IMG/VR virus record: IMGVR_UViG_3300028734_000030
Coordinates: 1-48,376 of that record
Direction: 5' to 3' (one strand)
Source: a virus
Length of the DNA stretch: 48,376 bases
Below the pieces are notes generated by a model that saw only the letters and a program-made list of their open reading frames with translations, made no database searches and was not told the origin of the DNA. The first letter of the stretch is position 1. Each line of letters begins with the position of its first letter. A program made the translations under genes and the position numbers. Positions 17,040 through 24,416 of this stretch are shown piece after piece.

Positions 17040-17571
17040 AGGTGCGAAGTACCTTTTCTTTTGTGATACCAAGATAAACCCTGGTGTGCATAGGATTAGA
17101 GTGATTCAGCACACGGGCAATCGTTTCTACCGGGATACCGGCCTCGTACATCGCCATTCCTCGCGATTTACGCATACTGTGGGTATTGATCGACAAGCCC
17201 AGAATATCCCCGGCTTCCTTGAATACCGTCCCCACACGTCCCCTTGTAATCGGTTTATCGTTTGAGCGTCGGCTATGGTTCTGGAACAACCAGACATCAT
17301 TGGGGTATTGTTTTCGGCGCTTGTTGATGACTTCCAGGGCGGTTAAATTAAGGCGTACCTCATTGGGTTTTTGGGTTTTTTGATCGATCAACTTTAATGA
17401 CCGTTTTTTTAAATCCAGATCGTTATATTTGATTTTCAACAAGTCACTAATGCGTAAACTCATGTTAACCCCTATTTTCCAACAATCGGCGTAAATAGGC
17501 TTATAGCGTCTCCTTAGCAGATTATGGACGACTTCTATATCGGATTTATTGACGGCCTCAACGCTGTTCAT
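17020..17571 (-). CDS. Minimal tyrosine recombinase (catalytic domain only)
   Basis: 183 residues containing the full tyrosine-recombinase catalytic set: R40 (SLRISDLL), K65, H131-x-x-R134 (HSMR), H157 (LNHSN) and Y166 (RVYLG). The N-terminal core-binding SAM-like domain of ordinary phage integrases (about 100 residues) is absent, so it is the size of FimB/FimE-type invertases. The upstream gene overlaps by 14 bp. A perfect 15-bp inverted repeat lies upstream in the operon promoter region (17937-18058). Possible roles are promoter inversion, dimer resolution of a plasmid-like prophage, or integration. No att site was identified. Confidence 0.8.
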   Translation of the reverse strand: MNSVEAVNKSDIEVVHNLLRRRYKPIYADCWKIGVNMSLRISDLLKIKYNDLDLKKRSLKLIDQKTQKPNEVRLNLTALEVINKRRKQYPNDVWLFQNHSRRSNDKPITRGRVGTVFKEAGDILGLSINTHSMRKSRGMAMYEAGIPVETIARVLNHSNPMHTRVYLGITKEKVLRTYDDFEL

Positions 17572-17845
17572 TATTTTCTTCTTTATGTTTGTGATACGCT
17601 TGATTCATTTGAAAATCAGAATCAAAAAATACACAATCATCAAAATAATTTCTTGTTACCCAGTGGTATTCCTCCATTGTGAATCCAGCTATCCAATCGA
17701 AAAAATTTACTTTCCCTGATTTGTTTTTGGTTAGTTCAAGTATTTGTCCTTGATACTGAATTTCTCCGTCTGCATAATAGTGGAAAAAAGCGATTGGCTC
17801 ATTTTCTATAAATTTTCGTGGTTTGTAATTCGCTATTGTTTTCAT
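17558..17845 (-). CDS. Unknown phage protein, first gene of the recombinase operon
   Basis: 95 residues, aromatic and acidic (IAFFHYYADGEIQYQG...MEEYHWVTRNYFDDC). No family recognised. It begins 92 bp downstream of the left arm of the 15-bp inverted repeat and overlaps the recombinase by 14 bp, so it is the first gene that a promoter in that element would control. Immediately upstream is an open frame without a start codon (roughly ETAQLIQKDLDELKKKLD) that may be the tail of a lost gene. Confidence 0.55.
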   Translation of the reverse strand: MKTIANYKPRKFIENEPIAFFHYYADGEIQYQGQILELTKNKSGKVNFFDWIAGFTMEEYHWVTRNYFDDCVFFDSDFQMNQAYHKHKEENNEQR

Positions 17846-18242
17846 TCTTGCAAGTCCAGTTTTTTCTTCAATTCGTCCAGGTCTTTTTGGATGAGTTGGG
17901 CAGTTTCGGGTAGTGATTAAAAATAATTGCTCATGATTTTAATAGTACACATTTACGAATATCAACATTTTGTACTGTAGTTTACGCTTAAAAGATGGGT
18001 GTGTATAGCAATCAATGTGTTGTAATAGTTCATTCCGTTCCGGTGTGTACTATTAAAAACGCACCAGAAAAGACGTTAGAAAATCAATGGTTTAGAGGTT
18101 TTCAGGGGATTATTACCAGAACTGGCAAGGACTTGAAAGCCTGAAAAGTGTAAGTATTTCGACTGTTAGAAATTCAATTTTTAGGGTAATATTGCTATGC
18201 CACAAAACCCAAACTGCTTGTGGCATCTCCCGGCTGGTTTTT
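17846..18242. other. Gene-free promoter region of the recombinase operon
   Basis: About 400 bp with no gene except a startless helical remnant at its left edge. It contains the 15-bp inverted repeat (17937-17951 and 18044-18058), a leftward promoter candidate (TTGATA inside the element, TAAAAT at its left edge, 18-bp spacer), and at the right the double hairpin that closes the upstream DUF551 operon. Confidence 0.5.
17937..18058. repeat. Perfect 15-bp inverted repeat flanking a 92-bp promoter segment
   Basis: TTTTAATAGTACACA (17937-17951) is the exact reverse complement of TGTGTACTATTAAAA (18044-18058). The enclosed segment carries a leftward -35-like TTGATA whose -10-like TAAAAT overlaps the left arm. 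Candidate explanations are recombination sites of the adjacent minimal tyrosine recombinase (invertible promoter), or paired operators for a looping repressor. Confidence 0.7.
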
Positions 18243-18262
18243 TTATATTTCTCCCGCCGGGA
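18197..18262. repeat. Double-hairpin element, copy 2
   Basis: Hairpin A: ATGCCACAA (18197-18205) pairs with TTGTGGCAT (18218-18226). Hairpin B: TCCCGGC (18228-18234) pairs with GCCGGGA (18256-18262) and overlaps the last codons of the DUF551 gene. It is homologous to 15854-15917, sharing AAACTGCTTG and CCCGGCTGGTTTTT. It also lies at the 3' end of a leftward operon. Confidence 0.6.
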
Positions 18263-18485
18263 TTTTCTTTTGTCCAGGGTAATTAATCCTTGCCCAGTGC
18301 GAAACCCGATCATAATCTGAACTATCCCAATAAACCAAGTTAGGGTCTTTATTTTTTCCTTCGCCATATCTTAATGTGTCCATGCAAATATGCCGGTAAT
18401 GATCTTCACCGGAAGGATAATAGCAAACCAAAACAGGCACCCCGTAGTCTGGATCAATGAGGGTAAAATCTATCCATTCAATCAT
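18243..18485 (-). CDS. DUF551-like small phage protein
   Basis: 80 residues with the DUF551 pattern: MIEWIDFTLIDPDYGVPVLVCYYP at the start and VSHWARINYP near the end (W....DP..G..VLV...HW). DUF551 proteins are common in phage early regions and of unknown function. It overlaps the upstream gene by 4 bp (ATGA type), and its 3' end lies within hairpin B of the double-hairpin element. Confidence 0.65.
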   Translation of the reverse strand: MIEWIDFTLIDPDYGVPVLVCYYPSGEDHYRHICMDTLRYGEGKNKDPNLVYWDSSDYDRVSHWARINYPGQKKIPAGEI

Positions 18486-18697
18486 TGCATCGTTGCCTTT
18501 AATTCTTCCCGAATCTGTTTAGCCATCGCTTCCAACATGTCGGGTAAGTTCTCAACAAAGGCGGGGTTATTGGCTTGTACTGAAAAGCCGTTACCATATA
18601 TGCCATTGGCAATTATTAATACAATTGCATCAGCGCCAACTTGTTCACGGGCGAACGTACACAGCGGGTCGTAAATTCCTGGGCCGTTAGTTTTCAT
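18482..18697 (-). CDS. Small conserved-looking phage protein
   Basis: 71 residues: a short Gly/Pro N terminus, a hydrophobic stretch (VGADAIVLIIANGIYGNGFSVQ) and a helical, charged C terminus (LPDMLEAMAKQIREEL). It overlaps both neighbours by a few bases, consistent with coupled translation. I do not recognise a function. Confidence 0.55.
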   Translation of the reverse strand: MKTNGPGIYDPLCTFAREQVGADAIVLIIANGIYGNGFSVQANNPAFVENLPDMLEAMAKQIREELKATMQ

Positions 18698-19208
18698 GTT
18701 TACCTTTCATAAATTCAACAATTTCTTTAGGCGTATGTTGGGCTTCACATTCGCCTTTTACTTCCGCCCATTCCTTGCTTACATTCATCGTCGGCGGGAT
18801 CAGGTTAAGCCCATCATGGGAATTAAAGCGTACCGTGCCGATAATGTTTTGTTTTATGAGAAGATCACGCAAGGCTTTGTCTTGGTGTGCGTCCGGGTAT
18901 TTTGGATCAATCCAGATTTGCAGCGAGGGTATTTTGGTGGTTTCTTGCGTGACATGATCGAATACCGTCACGTAGTCAGGGCAAGGGTCAATGACATAAT
19001 GGCTAATGTCAGGGCGCTTAAAGCTATCATCCAGGTCGGTATCTTCAAGCCAGGCACATGACCACATTTTACATGATGGTGGCCGCTTGGCATAGATAGC
19101 GCAGCCTTTAAAATGGCGCTGGTGTTTGCAGACTTGCCCGGCTGTCTTTTTTAATTCAACAACCGGGAGTAGTTTGCAACACAACGTACAGTTACCGCAG
19201 CTACGCAT
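18687..19208 (-). CDS. YkgJ-type cysteine-cluster protein
   Basis: 173 residues from the ATG at 19208, which overlaps the upstream stop. It begins MRSCGNCTLCCKLLPV and continues C-x-H...GCAIY.KRPPSC..WSC.W, the eight-cysteine signature of the YkgJ/CxxCxxCC family thought to bind zinc or an iron-sulfur centre. The rest is a soluble domain with IDPKYPDAHQDKALRDLL. Such genes occur in many phage early regions without a proven role. It may act in metal or redox handling or nucleic-acid modification. Confidence 0.75.
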   Translation of the reverse strand: MRSCGNCTLCCKLLPVVELKKTAGQVCKHQRHFKGCAIYAKRPPSCKMWSCAWLEDTDLDDSFKRPDISHYVIDPCPDYVTVFDHVTQETTKIPSLQIWIDPKYPDAHQDKALRDLLIKQNIIGTVRFNSHDGLNLIPPTMNVSKEWAEVKGECEAQHTPKEIVEFMKGKHEN

Positions 19209-19383
19209 TGAAAGCCAAGGCGCTAGCTTTGAAATCATCAAGCTCTTGTTGCGCTTCAGCCTCAGTGTAGTAGCGCAAAGTTACTTCTTTCCAGATACCT
19301 TTCAGACGACCTTGAGTAATCAGCATTAAACCTTGATAGTAGTCGCCTGATTCGTTCTTGCCATGGTACAGTTTTGCTATCAT
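19201..19383 (-). CDS. Small unknown protein behind the annealing protein
   Basis: 60 residues, mixed strand and helix (AKLYHGKNESGDYYQGLMLITQ...YYTEAEAQQELDDFKAS). It starts 2 bp after the annealing-protein stop and overlaps the cysteine-cluster gene. No family recognised. Position suggests an accessory recombination gene, but that is inference. Confidence 0.5.
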   Translation of the reverse strand: MIAKLYHGKNESGDYYQGLMLITQGRLKGIWKEVTLRYYTEAEAQQELDDFKASALAFNA

Positions 19384-19384
19384 A

Positions 19385-20560
19385 TCAATCCCTCAGAAAA
19401 TCCAGCCGGTCATCAATCAGCGCCCGGTATTTCTTATCCTCAACCTCAGTTAGCGTATCGATCAAGTCAAGCAAGGCCGTTTTATTCTGACACGCTTCAA
19501 TCTCGAAAGCCAGATCGCGTTCGGCAGGCTTGTTGGTTTCTTTAGCCAACATAGTCGCTTTTTTCATAAATGCCGTTTTTTCGGTATCAGCCGATTTTTT
19601 GTCCAGGGTTTCAATAACTGGGTCAAGCGAGTCCAGATCGGCTTGGGTCTTGGCTTCACCGATTGATACTAAGACTTTGCCTAAAGTATAACGGTCGGAT
19701 TTTTGCATTGGCTCCGCGTCCTGTTTTTGCTGTTCAATCATTTCACCCGTATTAATATCGACAACCTTAGGCGCGTTCAGCAGATCGTCAACGGTTTTAG
19801 TCTTGGGCTTAATATCATCAAACCATTCGTCTTTAGTGGATAGTCCGTCTTTTATGGACACGTAAATCTTGCGTATGGCGACCACCTGAGCCGGTTGTAT
19901 GCTATCAATACGTCGCTGTATACGAGCTTCCAGTTGTTCTTTAGTCACGCCTATCGCGGCGAACGCATCCACCAGCTTCTTCACGCCTTCTGGTGAAACG
20001 TCCGCTGTAGCATGTAATGTGGTTTCACATTGAGAAACAGCGGCTTCCACCACATCACCCGGAATTACCGCGAGTATGCAAGCCCTCAAGCGCCGTGCGC
20101 CCTGATTGGCGATCATTTCATAAATGTCTCTTGGGTCAGTAAGAAGCTTCTTCTTACCGTCTTTTGTGTGTCGGTAATGGCTTACCTGGAAAGTTACCTC
20201 GCGTCTGACATTTGTTTCAACGTCCCAGCAATAGCTTTGAACGGTGCTGGTGCTATCTTCCTGAGATATTTCACGAACGCCATACTGAAGATTCCCCCAC
20301 TCGGAAGCTACTGTTTCAGCCAAGCGAATAGATGGGCCGGTTATGTCGGTACCGCCACGGGCATAGGAGTAAACCGCAGTAGCCGCCAAGCTTGGGCGTG
20401 TACAGGCGTTTAAAATACGATCCATGGCTTCTACCTGGTTACGGGGATTAGACCGTGCCACGACCATTGCTGCCTGAACTTCGGCCACGGCCCGGTTCTG
20501 GTCAGTGTTAGCCAGTGCTTTGGTGGTTGTTTGTTGTTGAAACGGGTTTAGAGCGTTCAT
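19385..20560 (-). CDS. Putative phage single-strand annealing protein (RecT-like role)
   Basis: 391 residues. The conserved core covers about residues 30-190: AMVVARSNPRNQVEAMDRIL, then SYARGGTDITGPSIRLAE, WDVETNVRREVTFQV, and DPRDIYEMIANQGARRLRACILAVIPGDVVEAA. This pattern is typical of phage recombination proteins that stand next to RecE-type exonucleases. The C-terminal part (about 260-391) is charged and helical and may contact partner proteins. A RecE-like nuclease lies at 21901-22698 in the same operon. Together they would resect ends and anneal homologous strands. The exact SSAP family is not certain. Confidence 0.7.
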   Translation of the reverse strand: MNALNPFQQQTTTKALANTDQNRAVAEVQAAMVVARSNPRNQVEAMDRILNACTRPSLAATAVYSYARGGTDITGPSIRLAETVASEWGNLQYGVREISQEDSTSTVQSYCWDVETNVRREVTFQVSHYRHTKDGKKKLLTDPRDIYEMIANQGARRLRACILAVIPGDVVEAAVSQCETTLHATADVSPEGVKKLVDAFAAIGVTKEQLEARIQRRIDSIQPAQVVAIRKIYVSIKDGLSTKDEWFDDIKPKTKTVDDLLNAPKVVDINTGEMIEQQKQDAEPMQKSDRYTLGKVLVSIGEAKTQADLDSLDPVIETLDKKSADTEKTAFMKKATMLAKETNKPAERDLAFEIEACQNKTALLDLIDTLTEVEDKKYRALIDDRLDFLRD

Positions 20561-20814
20561 TTTAGTTCCTTAATTTCAAAGTTTATTTTGGAAACAGCTT
20601 TTTTTGCTTCAATTATCTGTTGTTCCGTCAATCTGTCATGCTCTCCGATTCCAAGTGCTTTGCGAATAGGTTGACCCACTTCAGAGTTTGCGCCTTGGTG
20701 GTGATATAACGCCCAAAGCAGCAATCCTCTCATGAGGTCTATCTGATTATTCAATCTCGATAAATGGTCATCAAGACTTTCTGGTTCTGTGTAACCGGAT
20801 GGATAATTGCTCAT
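20557..20814 (-). CDS. Small helical protein preceding the annealing protein
   Basis: 85 residues, helical, with an N-terminal Ser/Pro segment, LSRLNNQIDLMRGLLLWALYHHQG, and a basic C terminus (AKKAVSKINFEIKELK). It overlaps the annealing-protein start by 4 bp. It may be an accessory or single-strand-binding helper; no family recognised. Confidence 0.55.
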   Translation of the reverse strand: MSNYPSGYTEPESLDDHLSRLNNQIDLMRGLLLWALYHHQGANSEVGQPIRKALGIGEHDRLTEQQIIEAKKAVSKINFEIKELK

Positions 20815-20827
20815 ATTAATAATTCGT

Positions 20828-21898
20828 TCAGGTTATTGGTGAATAGGGTCTATTTGAGCGTTTAGCACAGTATGTAGCTCTCGCTACTGCTATTCTTGCT
20901 TTAGTTATTCCAGAATGTTTAGTGCCAGTGCATCGTTTTCTATTTGCTTCTGCTAAATTAAGCCTATGTTCTTCAGAATGAGGAACGCCTTTTTTTGCTA
21001 TGGACAAATTTTTCTTGGCTTCTTCAGATAGTTTCTTTCCTAAAGAATTTGTATTTCCTTTTGATGCCTCAGCCATTTTTTCTAAAGCCTCTTTGGTATG
21101 CTTATAACCTAAGGCATAAGTATTCCCTGTATGAAATTCAGATAGTTTTGCACGGCGTTCTGGCGTCATTCTTTCTTTTGAAATTAACGATATTTTTTTC
21201 TTTGTTTCTTCTGAATGTTTCTTTCCTGTACTAATAATTGACATTCTTGCTCGCCTTTCATCGGTCATGATTTTTTTTTGACCTTCTGACATTCTTGCTC
21301 TCATTTCATCTGTTCTAACTTTTCCGCGATTAGAATTACCAGATTTTATATATATCTCTGGTGGCCTATTTTTATTTCTAATTGTTGTTAAAACCCTTAA
21401 TTTAGCTCTTGTTTCTTCTAAAATCGGTGGCCTTCTTTTTTGTGCATCAGAATTTTTTTTGCGCGTTTCTTCTGATATATTCTTTTTAGAATCAGACATT
21501 TTTTTACGGGTTTCTTCAGAAATGTTTTGTTTTGAAGCAGTCATTCTTTGGCGAGTTTCTTCTGAAATAATCCTGTTTCTCATCTTTTCACGAGTTTCTT
21601 CGGAAACTATCAAACCTAAAACGCCTTCACCACCATGCGTTAAGTTATATCCGTTGGGTGCTTTTGATTTGTATTTATCAATAGCCTCCTGTTCTGCCAA
21701 ACAAAGTAATTCCCAATTATCTGTTTCAGCCAATACCGTTATAACTACGTTTTCCCTGCCATATTTTTTTATAGCAGGATTTAGCGCGGTATTTCTTGAT
21801 GTTCTTCTACAGTGATACTGGAACCTTTTTATTGCGGTTAAAGATGTAATTCCGATGTAACTTTTCCCGTTAGGAAATTACAGTTTATAAAGTTCCAT
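20828..21898 (-). pseudogene. GIY-YIG homing endonuclease broken by an in-frame TAA
   Basis: From the ATG at 21898 the frame reads MELYKL, then TAA (21878-21880), then FPNGKSYIGIT... and continues open for 349 codons. The stop falls between the two strands that form the GIY and YIG motifs; compare LYKISFKTSGRAYIG in the intact relative at 36106-37023. Downstream are KAPNGYNLTHGGEGV and about ten NUMOD3-like units (SEETRKKMS) that bind DNA. It sits between the RecE-like exonuclease stop and the next early gene as a free-standing insertion. Without suppression, only a 301-residue protein lacking the catalytic start could be made. Confidence 0.75.
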
Positions 21899-21900
21899 AA

Positions 21901-22698
21901 TTAATAGTCCTTGAGAACCCAAGGTGGTAATGAGATTGTTTCGATTGAAGTTGAATACCCCGGCCACTCGTTAAGCGCCATGCACTCTCTATATTTATTT
22001 AGAGCCGCTTTATAATGATCTCTACCCCACTCTATTGATCTATCGTCAAGCTCATAAATTGCCACGGGATAGGGGGCGCTTGATGATTCAACACAAATAA
22101 ATATAAATGTGTGGCATTCAAGTCCAGCAGCGGCACAAACATCCATATAAAAACTTGCCTGAAGTGCATAAGAAAAATTCGCACAAGACTTACTGAAAGA
22201 ATCAGGATCGGCGGCTTGCGTGGTTTTCAGGTCAAGCACAATCCCGTTCCTGTACCAATCCAACCGGGCCTTTGCCGGTATGCCTTCAATGTCGGTGAAT
22301 ACCGTCACTTCGGGATCGCCCGCAGCCAGTAACTTGCTCGCGGTTTCATGGTTTAAGACGGACTTACTCATGCCTTCTACAAGTTCAAAGTCACTAGCGG
22401 ATAGAATCAGTTTATTGCTGGATTCCAGATCGGCCCAGATTGCCTTACCCTCTTTCGTGCGTTTGTCACATTGGGGCGCAATGGCATACCGATCATGAAA
22501 GGTTGCAGGCTCCAACACCGCACAATGCACCGCTGTTCCCAACATCATCTGAGGCGTGGGCGTTTTTTCTCGCTGGTGTTCCTGGTAGTATTTGAAGTGT
22601 GCAGGTGTCCTAGCTATCAATTTAAGACCGCTATTGTTAATGCGATCCTCAGCGAAGTATTGTTCAGCCGGGAGGTTTTTGTAGATACCGTTTTCCAT
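21901..22698 (-). CDS. RecE-type PD-(D/E)XK exonuclease
   Basis: 265 residues. Visible elements: GLKLIARTPAHFKYY near the start, MMLGTAVHCAVLEP with H58, then KARLDWYRNG.VLDLKTT with D147, D156 and K158, and YALQASFYMDV near 180. This is the exodeoxyribonuclease VIII-like PDDEXK family that digests 5' strands of linear duplex DNA. It pairs functionally with the annealing protein at 19385-20560; a GIY-YIG insertion and one small gene now lie between them. It starts 2 bp after the small gene at 22700. Confidence 0.85.
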   Translation of the reverse strand: MENGIYKNLPAEQYFAEDRINNSGLKLIARTPAHFKYYQEHQREKTPTPQMMLGTAVHCAVLEPATFHDRYAIAPQCDKRTKEGKAIWADLESSNKLILSASDFELVEGMSKSVLNHETASKLLAAGDPEVTVFTDIEGIPAKARLDWYRNGIVLDLKTTQAADPDSFSKSCANFSYALQASFYMDVCAAAGLECHTFIFICVESSSAPYPVAIYELDDRSIEWGRDHYKAALNKYRECMALNEWPGYSTSIETISLPPWVLKDY

Positions 22699-22699
22699 T

Positions 22700-22924
22700 T
22701 TACTTAACTCCTAGCTGTTTTAACAAAATATCGGCCATTAGAACGGATTCATCAACGAGCGTGTCATACGAGGTATCGGTATTAAAAATATTGTGATTAC
22801 TCAACATGCCTTGCATAGCCATAGCCGCGATCAGCTCGCGCTTGGAAAGGCCAATACCTTCTACAATAGAGCTAGATGGGTTGGTTATTGGAAAAGCAGA
22901 TACTGTTTGGTTTAATATCGTCAT
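22700..22924 (-). CDS. Small conserved phage early protein
   Basis: 74 residues containing GLSKRELIAAMAMQGMLSN and a C-terminal helix ADILLKQLG. Proteins of this form (G.TKRE..A..A.QG.L....ADAL...L) are frequent near phage exonuclease and recombinase genes. No biochemical role is known to me. The ATG overlaps the upstream stop (TAATGA). Confidence 0.65.
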   Translation of the reverse strand: MTILNQTVSAFPITNPSSSIVEGIGLSKRELIAAMAMQGMLSNHNIFNTDTSYDTLVDESVLMADILLKQLGVK

Positions 22925-23052
22925 TAGATCACCATTAGGGTTAGAGCTAAAAGTGTAAGGATAACTGTTGTTAGTGTTTTAACACCAGTGTCAGCGGCTA
23001 TTTTGGGTTTTTCCAGCAGCCTGGAACGGTCAGCCCAGTCGGTTTGTTTCAT
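22924..23052 (-). CDS. Small single-span membrane protein
   Basis: 42 residues: a charged N terminus (MKQTDWADRSRLLEKPK) and a C-terminal hydrophobic helix (LTTVILTLLALTLMVI). The start overlaps the previous stop as ATGA, and its stop overlaps the next ATG. Both overlaps support expression. Function unknown. Confidence 0.5.
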   Translation of the reverse strand: MKQTDWADRSRLLEKPKIAADTGVKTLTTVILTLLALTLMVI

Positions 23053-23192
23053 TTGCCCAACTCTTTTCTTAGTTTTCTTTGGAATCTTTCTGGGGCGTTG
23101 TTTTCATGCTCATCCAGAAAGATTCCGGTCACGATAATTAAGGCACTCAAGCCTACAATCCACATGATTGTATTTAAAATAATCGTTAACAT
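23049..23192 (-). CDS. Small membrane protein with basic tail
   Basis: 47 residues: an N-terminal membrane helix (IILNTIMWIVGLSALIIVTGIF) and a charged C-terminal tail (PERFQRKLRKELGK). It overlaps the upstream gene stop and, by ATGA, the downstream gene. Function unknown. Confidence 0.5.
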   Translation of the reverse strand: MLTIILNTIMWIVGLSALIIVTGIFLDEHENNAPERFQRKLRKELGK

Positions 23193-23389
23193 TTTTCCAC
23201 CTTTGTCATAGAGCGGTGCCAGTCATCAAGATTACGCGACCATGTAAAGCCGTTAACACCACGATATGAAATACGAATAGGGTACTTTTCAAGATTGGTT
23301 GAATGTAGATTGGTTACATCATAGACAACGTAATGAATCCCGTTAGTATGTCGCCAACGTGAATCTATTTTAGGAATATCACTTTTCAT
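23186..23389 (-). CDS. Small phage protein, paralogue of the gene at 14775-15005
   Basis: 67 residues from the ATG at 23389, preceded by an AGGTGG site at good spacing; a GTG 9 bp upstream is the alternative. The pattern W.H..G.HYVV.DVTNLHST....YPI.ISYR..NGF.WSRNLDDWHRSM matches the plus-strand gene at 14775-15005 along its length, so the family is present twice. About 185 bp upstream are gene-free. Confidence 0.65.
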   Translation of the reverse strand: MKSDIPKIDSRWRHTNGIHYVVYDVTNLHSTNLEKYPIRISYRGVNGFTWSRNLDDWHRSMTKVEKC

Positions 23390-23575
23390 TGTTTCCACCT
23401 GTTGTTAGAGTTTGGTTTGTTAACCCGAATCTCACGGGTCTACGGTCAGAATCAGAGAGAGGCTGAATAACCGATAGTTTGCTCATTTACTGGTATAAAC
23501 AATAGCATGTGCTATAACTTTTGGCAAGTAAAATACTGCTTTTTAACGAAAATTTGAGTTATTTTTTTTGGGTTA

Positions 23576-23782
23576 TTATTTAGATTCAAAATTAGCACAA
23601 TCCTTTGTTTTCCATGTTGGATCGTAATTTATAGGATAAAAAAACCAACCCATTTTTATGCCATGTTTATGGCCCGTCATATTTGGATCAGGATTAACAC
23701 ATGAACTGTGATAAACATCACCTGGAACATTGCCGCGATGTTTGCACTGGTAGCACTCGTTCACCATATTAAGATCGGTCAT
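23576..23782 (-). CDS. Small cysteine-rich protein
   Basis: 68 residues with CYQCKHRG, a later SSCVNPDP and a final DCAN. The order C-x2-C ... H..SC ... C suggests a metal-binding site. The segment HGIKMGWFFYPINYDPTWKT.DCANFE looks like a conserved phage family. The ATG overlaps the upstream stop (ATGA). Function unknown. Confidence 0.6.
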   Translation of the reverse strand: MTDLNMVNECYQCKHRGNVPGDVYHSSCVNPDPNMTGHKHGIKMGWFFYPINYDPTWKTKDCANFESK

Positions 23783-24090
23783 AGTAGCTTAACCAGTACA
23801 GCCACAATGCCAATGGCAACAACCATCATGCTACCCAGTTTTATCGTCAGGCGTTGTTCTAGTTGAATCAGGTCTTGTTTGGTTGCCAGTTCTTTTTGCG
23901 CTTCAACAATGCCGCGCACAATGGCACGAGCTTGATCGTGTGGGATTCCAGAAGCCTTTAAATCTTCGACTAAGCGATCAGCCTTTTCCTCATGCTGTGC
24001 CGCCAGTTCAAGGACAGGGGCGTTACCCTGCAACCACGCGGCAATTATGCCAGTCATGGCTGCATCATCAAGAGCGTTGCGCCCGCGCAT
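23779..24090 (-). CDS. Chimeric ORF: Vsr C-terminal tail fused to a DUF1640-like coiled-coil membrane protein
   Basis: 103 residues. Residues 1-33 (MRGRNALDDAAMTGIIAAWLQ.NAPVLELAA) match the tail of very-short-patch-repair endonucleases. From about 37 on (ADRLVEDLKASGIPHDQARAIVRGIVEAQKELATKQDL) it matches DUF1640-like proteins: a coiled coil ending in one membrane helix (SMMVVAIGIVAVLVKLL). No start codon with a ribosome site is evident at the DUF1640 boundary, so the protein is probably made from within the Vsr remnant or not at all. The left half is much more GC-rich than its neighbours. Confidence 0.6.
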   Translation of the reverse strand: MRGRNALDDAAMTGIIAAWLQGNAPVLELAAQHEEKADRLVEDLKASGIPHDQARAIVRGIVEAQKELATKQDLIQLEQRLTIKLGSMMVVAIGIVAVLVKLL

Positions 24091-24235
24091 CGCACATTCC
24101 CAAACAGTGGCAACCCGCCAGCCTGCGGCTGTAAGAGCTTCCGCTGCCCGCCGGTCGTTGTCGCGGTTGCGGTCTATCTTTGCCTGCCAGAACTCGCGGC
24201 GGGTGGCGGGCAGGCGGAAAAGCGGGCAGGCGTCT
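23998..24235 (-). pseudogene. vsr: Remnant of a Vsr mismatch endonuclease (C-terminal part)
   Basis: In the frame of the chimeric ORF but upstream of its ATG, the translation reads DACPLFRLPATRREFWQAK, IDRNRDNDRRAAEAL, TAAGWRVATVWECAMRGR. This is the second half of a Vsr endonuclease (FW..K...N..RD....L...GWRV..VWEC). The N-terminal half with the catalytic Asp and the start codon are missing. Upstream, the frame runs into an unrelated HTH coding segment. Vsr genes normally accompany cytosine methyltransferases and repair T:G mismatches. Confidence 0.75.
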
Positions 24236-24329
24236 TGGGGGCAACACTGAGCTTTGCGGCCAGATCACGCTGGGTAAAGCGTTGTCTGGCTTCCTGAAGC
24301 AGCGGTAATGCGGTAGCCTGTTGTATCAT
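24174..24329 (-). pseudogene. Remnant N terminus of a DNA methyltransferase-type HTH protein
   Basis: 51 codons starting MIQQATALPLLQEARQRFTQ, then RDLAAKLSVAPKT, then out-of-frame Pro/Ala-rich sequence to a TAG. The helix-turn-helix (LLQEARQRFTQRDLAAKL.VAPKT) is the N-terminal module found on some cytosine-5 methyltransferases. After VAPKT the sequence switches to the Vsr frame. The simplest explanation is one deletion that removed the methyltransferase body and the first half of vsr. Confidence 0.6.
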
Positions 24330-24416
24330 TTTGGGTAACTCGTCTGGGAATTTTAGCGGACATTATGACCTATAATATTCCCTTTTTCCAGCGATCAGTG
24401 TCAAAAGTTATCGTAC

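Noticed and set aside
18113-18367. 84-residue minus-strand frame
   Set aside because: Overlaps the better-supported DUF551 gene and the hairpin element; no coupling to neighbours.
24047-24297. Several overlapping frames in both directions in the GC-rich segment
   Set aside because: These are shadows expected from high GC. The Vsr and HTH frames explain the sequence better.
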